From: Gammaproteobacteria bacterium
Lineage (GTDB): Bacteria > Pseudomonadota > Gammaproteobacteria > SZUA-229
Length of the DNA: 13,228 bases
Reading direction: 5' to 3'
Assembly: GCA_026197015.1 (NCBI GenBank)
Contig: JAPHRB010000025.1
Coordinates: forward strand, 1 to 13,228
Shown here: positions 7,434 to 13,228 of the stretch, piece after piece
How positions within the stretch are numbered: position 1 is the stretch's first letter
Layout: each line of letters begins with the position of its first letter
Position numbers and translations under genes: made by a program
Notes under the pieces: model-generated
The model's input: the letters and a program-made list of their open reading frames with translations, nothing else
Database searches by the model: none
Told to the model about the DNA's origin: nothing

Positions 7434-7596
7434 TTCATCTCCATCGGGGACAGTCCGCCGTCTTTTGGCGCCCTGTCCCCTGACCCATACCACCAAGAGC
7501 TGACTGTGTAGTAAACCGGCTCCGTAAAACTCTTGGTGGCATTACCACAGGGGACAGAGCGCCAAAAAGCGGCGGTCTTTCCCCGATGGAGATGAA
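7434..7596 (+). repeat. Large palindromic intergenic repeat, copy 1
   Basis: The outer 17 bp (7434-7450 and 7580-7596, TCCCCGATGGAGATGAA at the right end) are perfect inverted repeats. The next 32 bp of each arm (7451-7482 against 7548-7579) pair at 27 positions, including GGCGC and CTGTCCCCTG. An inner 10-bp perfect stem (7490-7499 with 7530-7539) encloses a 30-nt loop, so the whole 163 bp can fold into one long hairpin. CTCCGTAAAACTCTTG (7520-7535) is identical in all three copies and sets the orientation. It lies 79 bp after the feoC stop. It encodes no transposase; short frames crossing it are not genes. Confidence 0.9.
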
Positions 7597-7675
7597 TCAT
7601 ACGATCTGCGGTTGAGAGTTGTTTAAAATTTGTGGGGAGGGTTTTAAACTTATGATTTTGAAGAGGTGTATTTTA

Positions 7676-7897
7676 TCAATCAATCCATTGATAAAGTTCA
7701 ATTGCTTCTGGTTCGCAACTATTACAACCGCCGCCGCAGGGAGTGCCCTGAGGCAGCTTTGTTATTTTGCCTTTACTAATCCATTGCTCAAGAATAGGTC
7801 GTAAGGCATCCTGTTCCATTTTAAATTCCAACGCCATATCACGCAGCGGCGCTTGTCCTTTGCTTTTTAGATAATCTCTGATATCAGTTAAAATCAT
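7676..7897 (-). CDS. feoC: FeoC-like winged-helix protein of the ferrous iron transport operon
   Basis: This 73-residue protein has the N-terminal winged-helix pattern MILTDIRDYLKSKGQAPLRDMALEF, typical of FeoC. A glycine/cysteine loop, CGGGCNSC (Cys54, Cys58, Cys61), follows, then LYQWID. In Klebsiella FeoC four cysteines bind an Fe-S cluster; only three are seen here, so cluster binding is uncertain. Its ATG overlaps the feoB TGA (ATGA), giving tight coupling. Known roles are stabilising or regulating FeoB, and possibly acting as an iron- or oxygen-sensing regulator. Confidence 0.85.
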   Translation of the reverse strand: MILTDIRDYLKSKGQAPLRDMALEFKMEQDALRPILEQWISKGKITKLPQGTPCGGGCNSCEPEAIELYQWID

Positions 7898-10266
7898 ACG
7901 GATACCTTTGTAAGTTTCTGGTTGGCACGTCCTGCATAACGCATATAACTTATAGCAATAGTTACGATCACTAAAATGGCGCTAATCCAGGCAGCTGAGC
8001 TTGTTGGGTGTTGATTAAATCGAGCCGCCTGATAAAACAGGGTTGATGCTGACCAGGCCATGCCCGTGCTCCAGGCTAATGCAAACCACATCCAGCGTGC
8101 TCCCGCCTCACGGTATATCGCTGCGGTAGCTGCAACGCAAGGTGCATATAGAAGAATAAATAACAGGTAAGCAAATGCACCTACCTGACCATCAAAGCGT
8201 TTAACCATTGCGCCAAATGTGGCGCTATCAATATCCTGCTCGGTGGCGGCGGCAATCTGATCAGAGGTGCTGTCCAGTACTTTAAAACCAAGCGGGTCGG
8301 TTAGGTTGTTTAATACATCTAGTAAGTTCACTGGAATGGATTGCAGTGCTTCGCCCACTGAGTCAATAAGTGAGAATTCGGTTTCTTTAGATATCGTGGA
8401 TGCAGGCAAGTCCATCTGAGAATAAATAGCATCCAGTGTTCCAACAACTACTTCTTTAGCCAGCACACCTGTAAAGATACCTACAGTTGCTGGCCAGTTG
8501 TCTTCTTCTATACCCATTGGTGAGAATACCGGGGTAATACCACGGCTAATGGCGCTTAATACGGAATTACTTTGATCTTCATTTCCAAAACTGCCATCAG
8601 TGCCCCATGAATTGAGGAAATTGATAACCAGTACCATAAGAATAATAATTTTGCCGGCATCCACTAAAAAACCTTTTAAGCGAGACCAGGTACGAATTAA
8701 TACATCTCTGGGTTTAGGTAGATGATAAGTGGGTAGCTCCATAAGGAAAGGCGAGGCTTTGCCAGGCAGTAACGTAGATTTAATTATAAATGCAGTAAAA
8801 ATAGCGAATAATATACCGACTATATAAAGTAGAAATACAATATTCTGACCACCCTCTGGAAAGAAAGCGGCTGCAAACAGAGCGTATACCGAGAGGCGAG
8901 CACCGCATGACATAAAGGGCGCCATCATGACGGTAATAATGCGTTCACGATGATTTTCCAGTGTACGAGTTGCCATAATCGACGGCACATTACAGCCAAA
9001 ACCGACAATAAGAGGTACAAACGCTTTTCCGGGTAAACCGAGAGATCGCATAAAACGGTCCACCACAAAAGCCGCCCGCATCATGTAACCTGTGCTCTCA
9101 ACAAACGATAAAAACAGATACAAAAAACCAATAATAGGGATAAAAGTGGCAACTACCTGTACCCCTCCACCAAGGCCATTAGCCAGTATTACTCGTAACC
9201 AGTCGGGAACTCCCAGCGCGCCAAGCACCTCCCCAAAACCATCAATAAAAATAGCCCCGGCCGTAATATCAAAAAAGTCGATAAAAGCACCGCCAAGATT
9301 GATGGTAAATAAAAACATCAGGTAAATAACTGTAAGAAATATTGGAATTCCAAGAAAGCGGTTTAAAACGATATTATCAATACGGTCAGAAATGGAGTAT
9401 TGATAGTTATCCGGTCGAGTGACAACAGATTCTGTAACCTCACGAGCAAAACCATATCGGCAATCAGCCAATAAGATATCTATGTCTTCATTAGCCTGCT
9501 GTTCAATTTTTTCACGTAACTCCCGAGCATGATCCAGTATGGGTTGTTCAATAGTTTTAAAATCTTCAACCCCGGTATCACCATCTAAAATCTGCGCGGC
9601 CATCCAGCGGCAGTTTATATGTTCACAATGCGGATGATCTTCCGGTAGTGAAGCAAGTAGTTTAGTGACAGCCTGTTCAATTTCATTGGAGTAAGGTAGT
9701 TTTTGTGTGGGTGCCTGATGTTTTTCAGATGCCTGTAGCACAACTTTCATCAAGTCTTCAATGCCGAGACCTTTATGGGCTGCGATAGCAATAACCGGGC
9801 AACCAAATTTTTCAGCTAATACCTTTTGGTCTATCTCTATATCATGTGAACTGGCCAGATCCATCATATTTAGAGCGATGATCATGGGGACCTGCATTTC
9901 CAGCAGTTGGCCGCTTAAATAGAGGTTACGTTCAAGGTTAGAGGCATTAAGAACATTGACAATCAGGTCGGGTTCAGAAGATAAAATATAATCACGAGTC
10001 ACTTTCTCATCAAGCGAACGCGCACTATTATCTAGTGAGTAAATACCAGGTAAATCAACCACATCAAAAGGAATGTTCTGGTATTCGAACTGGCCTACTT
10101 TACGGTCAACCGTAACACCGGGCCAGTTACCTATTTTCTGTCGAGAACCGGTGAGTGTATTAAATAAAGTAGATTTTCCGCAATTGGGGTTTCCCAGCAA
10201 ACCAATAGTATAGTGAGAATTGCTATCAGGTGGGCCCTGATCCGTGTCACAGCAGTTTTTACTCAT
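7894..10266 (-). CDS. feoB: Ferrous iron transport protein B (FeoB)
   Basis: At 790 residues it has the usual FeoB length. The N-terminal G-protein domain shows G1 GNPNCGKST (25-33), G2 region GVTVD (50-54), G3 DLPG (71-74) and G4 NMMD (133-136). A helical guanine-dissociation-inhibitor-like region follows (about 180-270). The membrane part starts near residue 305 and contains the two conserved gate regions: GFGCNVPSIMATR (422-434) with MSCGARLSVY (452-461), and later AKEVVVGTLDAIY (603-615) with APCVAATAAI (708-717). Conserved cysteines 425, 454 and 710 are present. The protein imports Fe(II) across the inner membrane, mainly under low oxygen. It lies between feoA (12-bp gap) and feoC (4-bp overlap) in one operon behind a Fur box. 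Confidence 0.98.
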   Translation of the reverse strand: MSKNCCDTDQGPPDSNSHYTIGLLGNPNCGKSTLFNTLTGSRQKIGNWPGVTVDRKVGQFEYQNIPFDVVDLPGIYSLDNSARSLDEKVTRDYILSSEPDLIVNVLNASNLERNLYLSGQLLEMQVPMIIALNMMDLASSHDIEIDQKVLAEKFGCPVIAIAAHKGLGIEDLMKVVLQASEKHQAPTQKLPYSNEIEQAVTKLLASLPEDHPHCEHINCRWMAAQILDGDTGVEDFKTIEQPILDHARELREKIEQQANEDIDILLADCRYGFAREVTESVVTRPDNYQYSISDRIDNIVLNRFLGIPIFLTVIYLMFLFTINLGGAFIDFFDITAGAIFIDGFGEVLGALGVPDWLRVILANGLGGGVQVVATFIPIIGFLYLFLSFVESTGYMMRAAFVVDRFMRSLGLPGKAFVPLIVGFGCNVPSIMATRTLENHRERIITVMMAPFMSCGARLSVYALFAAAFFPEGGQNIVFLLYIVGILFAIFTAFIIKSTLLPGKASPFLMELPTYHLPKPRDVLIRTWSRLKGFLVDAGKIIILMVLVINFLNSWGTDGSFGNEDQSNSVLSAISRGITPVFSPMGIEEDNWPATVGIFTGVLAKEVVVGTLDAIYSQMDLPASTISKETEFSLIDSVGEALQSIPVNLLDVLNNLTDPLGFKVLDSTSDQIAAATEQDIDSATFGAMVKRFDGQVGAFAYLLFILLYAPCVAATAAIYREAGARWMWFALAWSTGMAWSASTLFYQAARFNQHPTSSAAWISAILVIVTIAISYMRYAGRANQKLTKVSV

Positions 10267-10278
10267 GAAAAGCTCGGT

Positions 10279-10530
10279 TTAAACCGCACACACCATAATT
10301 TGCTGAGACATGCCGTCGCCAATAGCGATGCGGCTGGCATCAAACCCAACCACGGTAGCGTTACCTCTACGTTGTATGATATGTAGGCGGGAATTGATGC
10401 TAACGCCCATACTAACCAGGCGTTTTTTAAGTTGTTTATCAGCATTAACACAGGTTACACGCACCAGATCACCGGGTCTGGCACGAGCCAGAGAGTAATT
10501 TGAATCGGTGCTGTGTGTAACTTGTGTCAT
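10279..10530 (-). CDS. feoA: Ferrous iron transport protein A (FeoA)
   Basis: This small SH3-like cytosolic partner of FeoB has 83 residues from the ATG at 10530. A GTG four codons upstream (10542) is an alternative; I prefer the ATG because GAAG lies at a suitable distance before it, while no Shine-Dalgarno sequence precedes the GTG. Family marks are LARARPGDLVRV, KKRLVSMGV and GFDASRIAIGDGMSQQIMV. The N-terminal ten residues are polar and probably disordered. It is the first gene of feoABC, starting about 25 bases after the predicted transcription start, and is expected to be repressed by Fur when iron is plentiful. Confidence 0.92.
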   Translation of the reverse strand: MTQVTHSTDSNYSLARARPGDLVRVTCVNADKQLKKRLVSMGVSINSRLHIIQRRGNATVVGFDASRIAIGDGMSQQIMVCAV

Positions 10531-10563
10531 AGATAACTTCACTTGAAATTAGTTAATGAAGGC

Positions 10564-10592
10564 AGTTTAATTGAATTGGCTGTTGTTGGCAA
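10564..10592 (-). promoter_or_regulatory. Predicted promoter of the feoABC operon
   Basis: On the minus strand, -35 TTGCCA (10587-10592; 5 of 6) and -10 TAAACT (10564-10569; 4 of 6) are separated by 17 bases. The Fur box overlaps the -35 by its edge. Initiation would fall near 10557. Confidence 0.5.
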
Positions 10593-10609
10593 TGATAACT
10601 ATTATCATT
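10591..10609. promoter_or_regulatory. Fur box of the feoABC operon
   Basis: AATGATAACTATTATCATT is a near-perfect palindrome. Its core, TGATAAC-T-ATTATCA (10593-10607), matches the 7-1-7 Fur consensus at 13 of 14 positions. It sits on the upstream edge of the predicted feo promoter, about 60 bases before feoA. Confidence 0.9.
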
Positions 10610-10698
10610 AGTATTGATGTTGATCATGGTTTGCTGTGATTGACTGGTGTTAGTGTCTAATCGGTTGGTATATAGCTGTTTAATTACACTGTTAAGAC

Positions 10699-10856
10699 GC
10701 GTCTCTATCGGGGAAGGTCGCTGCTTTTGGCGCCCTGTCCCCTTAATCCATACCACCAGGAGCTGACAGTGTAGTAAGACGACTCCGTAAAACTCTTGAT
10801 GGCATCAAAACAGGGGACAGGGCTTAAAAAGCAAGGCCTTTCCCCGATGGAGACGC
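10699..10856 (+). repeat. Large palindromic intergenic repeat, copy 2
   Basis: The 158-bp element has outer arms GCGTCTCTATCGGGGA (10699-10714) and TCCCCGATGGAGACGC (10841-10856), with one mismatch in 16. Internal arms again carry GGCGCCCTGTCCCC on the left and GGGGACAGGGC on the right, but pair less well than in copy 1. The shared 16-nt block CTCCGTAAAACTCTTG is at 10783-10798. The bcp stop is only 15 bp away. Similarity to copy 3 extends left of the dyad (ACACTGTT at 10686-10693), so the true border may lie a little outside these coordinates. Confidence 0.9.
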
Positions 10857-10871
10857 TGGACAGGTTATTAC

Positions 10872-11345
10872 TTATTCAGGTTTGTGTTGTTTCGCAGCGG
10901 CTAATACCTCTTCTACGTGACCTTTTACACGTACATTCGTCCATTCTTCTCTTAATATCCCTTTGGAATCAATTAAAAAAGTACTGCGGACTATTCCCAT
11001 ATATTCACGACCATAGTTTTTCTTAAGTTTTATCACATCAAATAATTTACATAGCTCTTCATCCGGGTCAGATAATAGATCAAAAGGGAATTCATGTTTG
11101 GCTTTGAAGTTGGTGTGGACTCGAACAGAGTCGCGTGAAACACCTAAAATAACTGTTTTTGCACGTTTGAACTGGGCGTAGTTATCTCGAAAATCCTGAC
11201 CCTCCTGTGTGCAACCCGGTGTATTGTCTTTTGGGTAAAAGTAGATGACCAGATTTTTACCCTTGAAATCTTTAAGGCTAATGTCTTGATCACCCGTTGC
11301 TTCGGCAGTGAACGCAGGTACTTTTTTGTTTAGTGTTAAAGGCAT
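10872..11345 (-). CDS. bcp: Thioredoxin-dependent thiol peroxidase (Bcp/PrxQ peroxiredoxin)
   Basis: The product is 157 residues from the ATG at 11345, which gives the standard N-terminus MPLTLNKKVPAFTA; a longer frame from 11390 would start inside a repeat. The peroxiredoxin active site is PKDNTPGCT, with Pro38, Thr42 and peroxidatic Cys45, and the supporting Arg is in GIVRSTF (Arg120). The E. coli-type resolving Cys50 is absent (GCTQEGQDF); Cys99 is kept, so resolution would need Cys99 or an external thiol. It reduces H2O2 and organic hydroperoxides in the cytosol with thioredoxin. It lies downstream of gcvR, as in many gammaproteobacteria, but a palindromic repeat separates the two and another follows its stop. 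Neighbouring iron uptake makes peroxide defence useful, although this synteny is ancestral. Confidence 0.95.
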   Translation of the reverse strand: MPLTLNKKVPAFTAEATGDQDISLKDFKGKNLVIYFYPKDNTPGCTQEGQDFRDNYAQFKRAKTVILGVSRDSVRVHTNFKAKHEFPFDLLSDPDEELCKLFDVIKLKKNYGREYMGIVRSTFLIDSKGILREEWTNVRVKGHVEEVLAAAKQHKPE

Positions 11346-11385
11346 AAATATTCCAAAAATAAGGTGGTTGTTAGCACACTGTTCA

Positions 11386-11565
11386 GGCACGTCTCCCTCG
11401 GGGAAAGGTCGCGCTTTCTGCGCTTCGTCCCCTCAACCCATACCGCTATGCGCTGATAGTGTCGTGAATCGACTCCGTAAAACTCTTGCTGGTATAGGTT
11501 AAGGGGACAGGGCGCCCCATACCACTTAAAAATGGGCAGCGAGCTTTCCCCGAGGGAGACGTGCC
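11386..11565 (+). repeat. Large palindromic intergenic repeat, copy 3
   Basis: The 180-bp element has 27-bp outer arms (11386-11412 and 11539-11565) that pair with one mismatch; the ends are GGCACGTCTCCCTCGGGGA and TCCCCGAGGGAGACGTGCC. An inner stem pairs CCCCTCAACCCATACC (11429-11444) with GGTATAGGTTAAGGGG (11491-11506) at 14 of 16 positions. The shared block CTCCGTAAAACTCTTG is at 11473-11488. The right arm has extra sequence (about 11512-11537) with no partner on the left. It lies 12 bp after the gcvR stop and 40 bp before the bcp start. Confidence 0.9.
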
Positions 11566-11577
11566 ATAACCGGGCTC

Positions 11578-12105
11578 TTATAGTGCAGCTTTAAACTCTA
11601 CATCCATACTAAGTTCATCACATACAGCAGCAAAATCATTCTCTACCTGTTCAATGATCAGCTCGACCGGAATATCAACCAGCATATTTACAGTGAACAT
11701 CGGTGTGCCGGTGTGGGGGGCATGGCCACTATCCGTTTGCATATTGACAATATTGATGCTGTGTTGAGAAAGATAACGGGCAAGTTTATGTACAATGCCA
11801 GGATTATCCATGCCTTCCACTGTTATTTTATATCGCCCGAATCGATCATTAACATTTCTGCTGGTAGTGGGTTTGATTAATACATTTAAATTGAGTGAAG
11901 TAGAAAGTGAGTCTTTTTGCTGGTTTATAGCATCAATAGATGAGTGGTTACCGGTAACCAGTAACATAACAGCAAATTCGCCACCCAGTACACTCATGCG
12001 GCTATCTTCAATATTTAGACCGATATTAAGTAATACTTCTGTAAGTTCATTTACAATGCCAGGGCGGTCTGCACCTATGGCAGTAATTACGAGTGATTGA
12101 TTCAT
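11578..12105 (-). CDS. gcvR: GcvR-like double ACT-domain regulatory protein
   Basis: At 175 residues it is slightly shorter than E. coli GcvR (about 190). Two ACT domains are visible: residues 2-80, with GADRPGIVNELTEVLLNIGLNIEDSRMS, and about 92-170, with GMDNPGIVHKLARYLSQHSINIVNMQT. The GxDxPGIV loops are the amino-acid binding signature. In E. coli GcvR holds GcvA in its repressing form and responds to glycine, controlling the glycine cleavage genes; no gcvA or gcvTHP is in the window. The placement between dapA (divergent) and bcp (downstream) is the conserved gammaproteobacterial order and supports the name. The leader is purine-rich without a strong Shine-Dalgarno sequence. Confidence 0.85.
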   Translation of the reverse strand: MNQSLVITAIGADRPGIVNELTEVLLNIGLNIEDSRMSVLGGEFAVMLLVTGNHSSIDAINQQKDSLSTSLNLNVLIKPTTSRNVNDRFGRYKITVEGMDNPGIVHKLARYLSQHSINIVNMQTDSGHAPHTGTPMFTVNMLVDIPVELIIEQVENDFAAVCDELSMDVEFKAAL

Positions 12106-12390
12106 TTAATTTCTTTAATTTGTGGCTGTTTGTTAATACTTATTAAAACTAAAAGAAAAAGAAAACGCAAACTATTAATAAAATGGCTTAATGATGTATG
12201 AGTGGTAACTATGCTCAGCATTCATTTTCTCTATTTTATATGTAAATAGTAAGATTTACTGAGTAGTTATTATGCGGTTTGTCTTGTAAAAAAAGACCCC
12301 ACAAAGTACTATTTCCGGCTTGATTTAGCAGCTCTATACCTTTAAATATATAGAACTGTTTCTATCCGTAATTTCTTAAAGGCAACAAAC
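12106..12390. other. Divergent gcvR-dapA promoter region
   Basis: This is 285 bp of AT-rich spacer with no gene. Leftward, TTGCGT and TTTAAT with 17 bases between them (around 12140-12170, minus strand) could serve gcvR. Rightward, TTGATT (near 12320) followed by an AT-rich TAAATATATAG could serve dapA. Both are weak. A small dyad, AGTAA-GAT-TTACT, lies near 12248-12260. No Fur-like site was seen. Confidence 0.35.
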
Positions 12391-13228
12391 ATGTTTCGTG
12401 GCAGTATGGTGGCATTAGTCACACCTATGCACCTGGATGGCTCGGTCGATTTCGACAGTTTAAGCCAGTTGGTGGAGTTTCATATTGAAAATGGTACAAG
12501 CGCTATCGTTTCAATGGGTACAACGGGTGAATCCGCTACTTTAGATGAAAAAGAGCATTGTGAAGTGATTCGTCAAACGGTAGAAATGGCAAATAATCGC
12601 ATACCAGTTATTGCAGGTACCGGCGCTAATTCGACTACTGAAGCGATTACTTTGACCCGTTGCGCCATGCAGGCTGGTGCCGATGCCTGTTTGTTGGTCA
12701 CCCCCTATTATAACAAACCGACCCAGGAAGGTTTGTATCTGCACCATAAGTTAATAGCTGAGACGGTTCCTGTGCCACAGATTTTATATAACGTTCCAGG
12801 CCGTACGGCCTGTGATATGTTGCCAGAAACGGTTGCCAGATTATCTAAAGTATCAAATATCATTGGTATAAAAGAGGCCACAGGCGAGCTGTCCCGCTTG
12901 ACTCAAATTCGTGAGTTATGTGGTGAAAATTTTGATATCTTTTCAGGGGATGATGCGACAGGAACCGAATTTATGTTACAGGGTGGAAACGGAGTCATCT
13001 CTGTTACTAATAATGTTGCGCCTAAAGCTATGGCAGATATGTGTGAAGCCGCGTTAGCGGGCAACAGAAAATTAGCTCTGGAACTAAACCAGCCTTTAAC
13101 CGGTCTGCATAACGAGCTGTTTGTTGAGGCAAACCCAATTCCTGTGAAATGGGCATTAACCGAGATGGGTAAAATTCCTGAAGGAATTAGATTGCCGCTC
13201 ACTATTTTATCTGAGCAATATCATGAAA
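12391..13228 (+). CDS. dapA: 4-hydroxy-tetrahydrodipicolinate synthase, 3' end outside window
   Basis: The frame is open to the right edge: 279 complete codons are present and the family length is about 292, so roughly the last dozen residues are missing. A good ribosome binding site (AAAGG, about 8 bases upstream) supports the ATG. Active-site residues stand at the E. coli positions: Thr44-Thr45 in GTTGES, Tyr133 and Arg138 in YNVPGRT, and the Schiff-base Lys161 in GIKEATG. The enzyme condenses pyruvate with aspartate semialdehyde, the first committed step to diaminopimelate and lysine, in the cytosol. It is divergent from gcvR across 285 bp; the dapA-gcvR-bcp neighbourhood is typical of gammaproteobacteria. 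Confidence 0.97.
   Translation, partial: MFRGSMVALVTPMHLDGSVDFDSLSQLVEFHIENGTSAIVSMGTTGESATLDEKEHCEVIRQTVEMANNRIPVIAGTGANSTTEAITLTRCAMQAGADACLLVTPYYNKPTQEGLYLHHKLIAETVPVPQILYNVPGRTACDMLPETVARLSKVSNIIGIKEATGELSRLTQIRELCGENFDIFSGDDATGTEFMLQGGNGVISVTNNVAPKAMADMCEAALAGNRKLALELNQPLTGLHNELFVEANPIPVKWALTEMGKIPEGIRLPLTILSEQYHE

Noticed and set aside
7434..7596. Insertion sequence or MITE with target-site duplication
   Set aside because: No direct repeats flank the dyad ends in any of the three copies and there is no transposase; a mobile origin remains possible but classical DDE transposition is not supported.
7400..7600. Short minus-strand reading frame across repeat copy 1 (and similar frames at 10796-11026 and 11308-11502)
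   Set aside because: These frames arise from the palindromic repeats, differ between copies, lack ribosome binding sites and show no protein-like conservation.
7621..7649. GTTTAAAA / TTTTAAAC dyad as terminator of feoABC
   Set aside because: The stem is entirely AT-rich apart from its closing G-C pair and is not followed by a T-tract on the minus strand, so it is unlikely to terminate.
9092..9325. Plus-strand frame antisense to feoB (with 10310-10498 antisense to feoA and 11795-12100 antisense to gcvR)
   Set aside because: They lie wholly within well-supported genes on the other strand and have low-complexity, non-protein-like translations.
7434..11565. Three repeats as a CRISPR array or integron attC cassettes
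   Set aside because: Spacing is irregular and contains ordinary genes, the units are 160-180 bp palindromes, and the attC core sites (RYYYAAC at left, GTTRRRY at right) are not present in the required arrangement.

Overview
The window is a piece of an AT-rich gammaproteobacterial chromosome. The best taxonomic evidence is the dapA / gcvR / bcp neighbourhood, a classic gammaproteobacterial arrangement. A GcvR-like double-ACT protein, a FeoA-FeoB-FeoC operon, a DUF4124 protein and an AI-2E/PerM-type permease agree with it. I cannot name the genus. A c-type multiheme cytochrome at the left edge suggests a respiratory, probably environmental, bacterium. Base composition looks even throughout, with no sign of recently acquired foreign DNA apart from three short repeats.

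Layout. 1-947 (+): the 3' end of a multiheme cytochrome c gene, then a small membrane protein with a HAMP domain but no output domain. 974-1814 (-): a two-gene unit of a secreted DUF4124 protein and a MIF-like tautomerase. 1991-2893 (+): a LysR regulator. 3035-4443 (+): a small unknown protein translationally coupled to a PerM-type permease. 4570-7295 (-): a porin gene with a Fur-type promoter, a hairpin terminator, then a flavinylation-motif FMN-binding protein overlapping a PepSY-type membrane protein. 7676-10609 (-): feoA-feoB-feoC behind a near-consensus Fur box. 10872-12105 (-): bcp and gcvR. 12391 to the right edge (+): dapA, missing only its last residues.

The central 6 kb reads as an iron module. 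It has two Fur-box promoters, an outer-membrane porin, a periplasmic covalent-flavin protein, a PepSY-type inner-membrane protein with histidines placed like haem ligands, and a ferrous iron importer. My inference is that the porin/flavoprotein/PepSY set reduces ferric iron, or ferric chelates, in the periplasm and supplies Fe(II) to FeoB. The sequence supports the co-location, the overlap and the Fur sites; the reductase activity is hypothesis.

The second notable feature is a family of three large imperfect palindromes of about 160-180 bp (7434-7596, 10699-10856, 11386-11565). All lie in the same orientation. They share an invariant 16-nt central block and have outer arms that differ between copies yet stay self-complementary within each copy. 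Two sit 12-15 bp after a stop codon, so they may be mobile non-autonomous elements that now serve as transcript ends.
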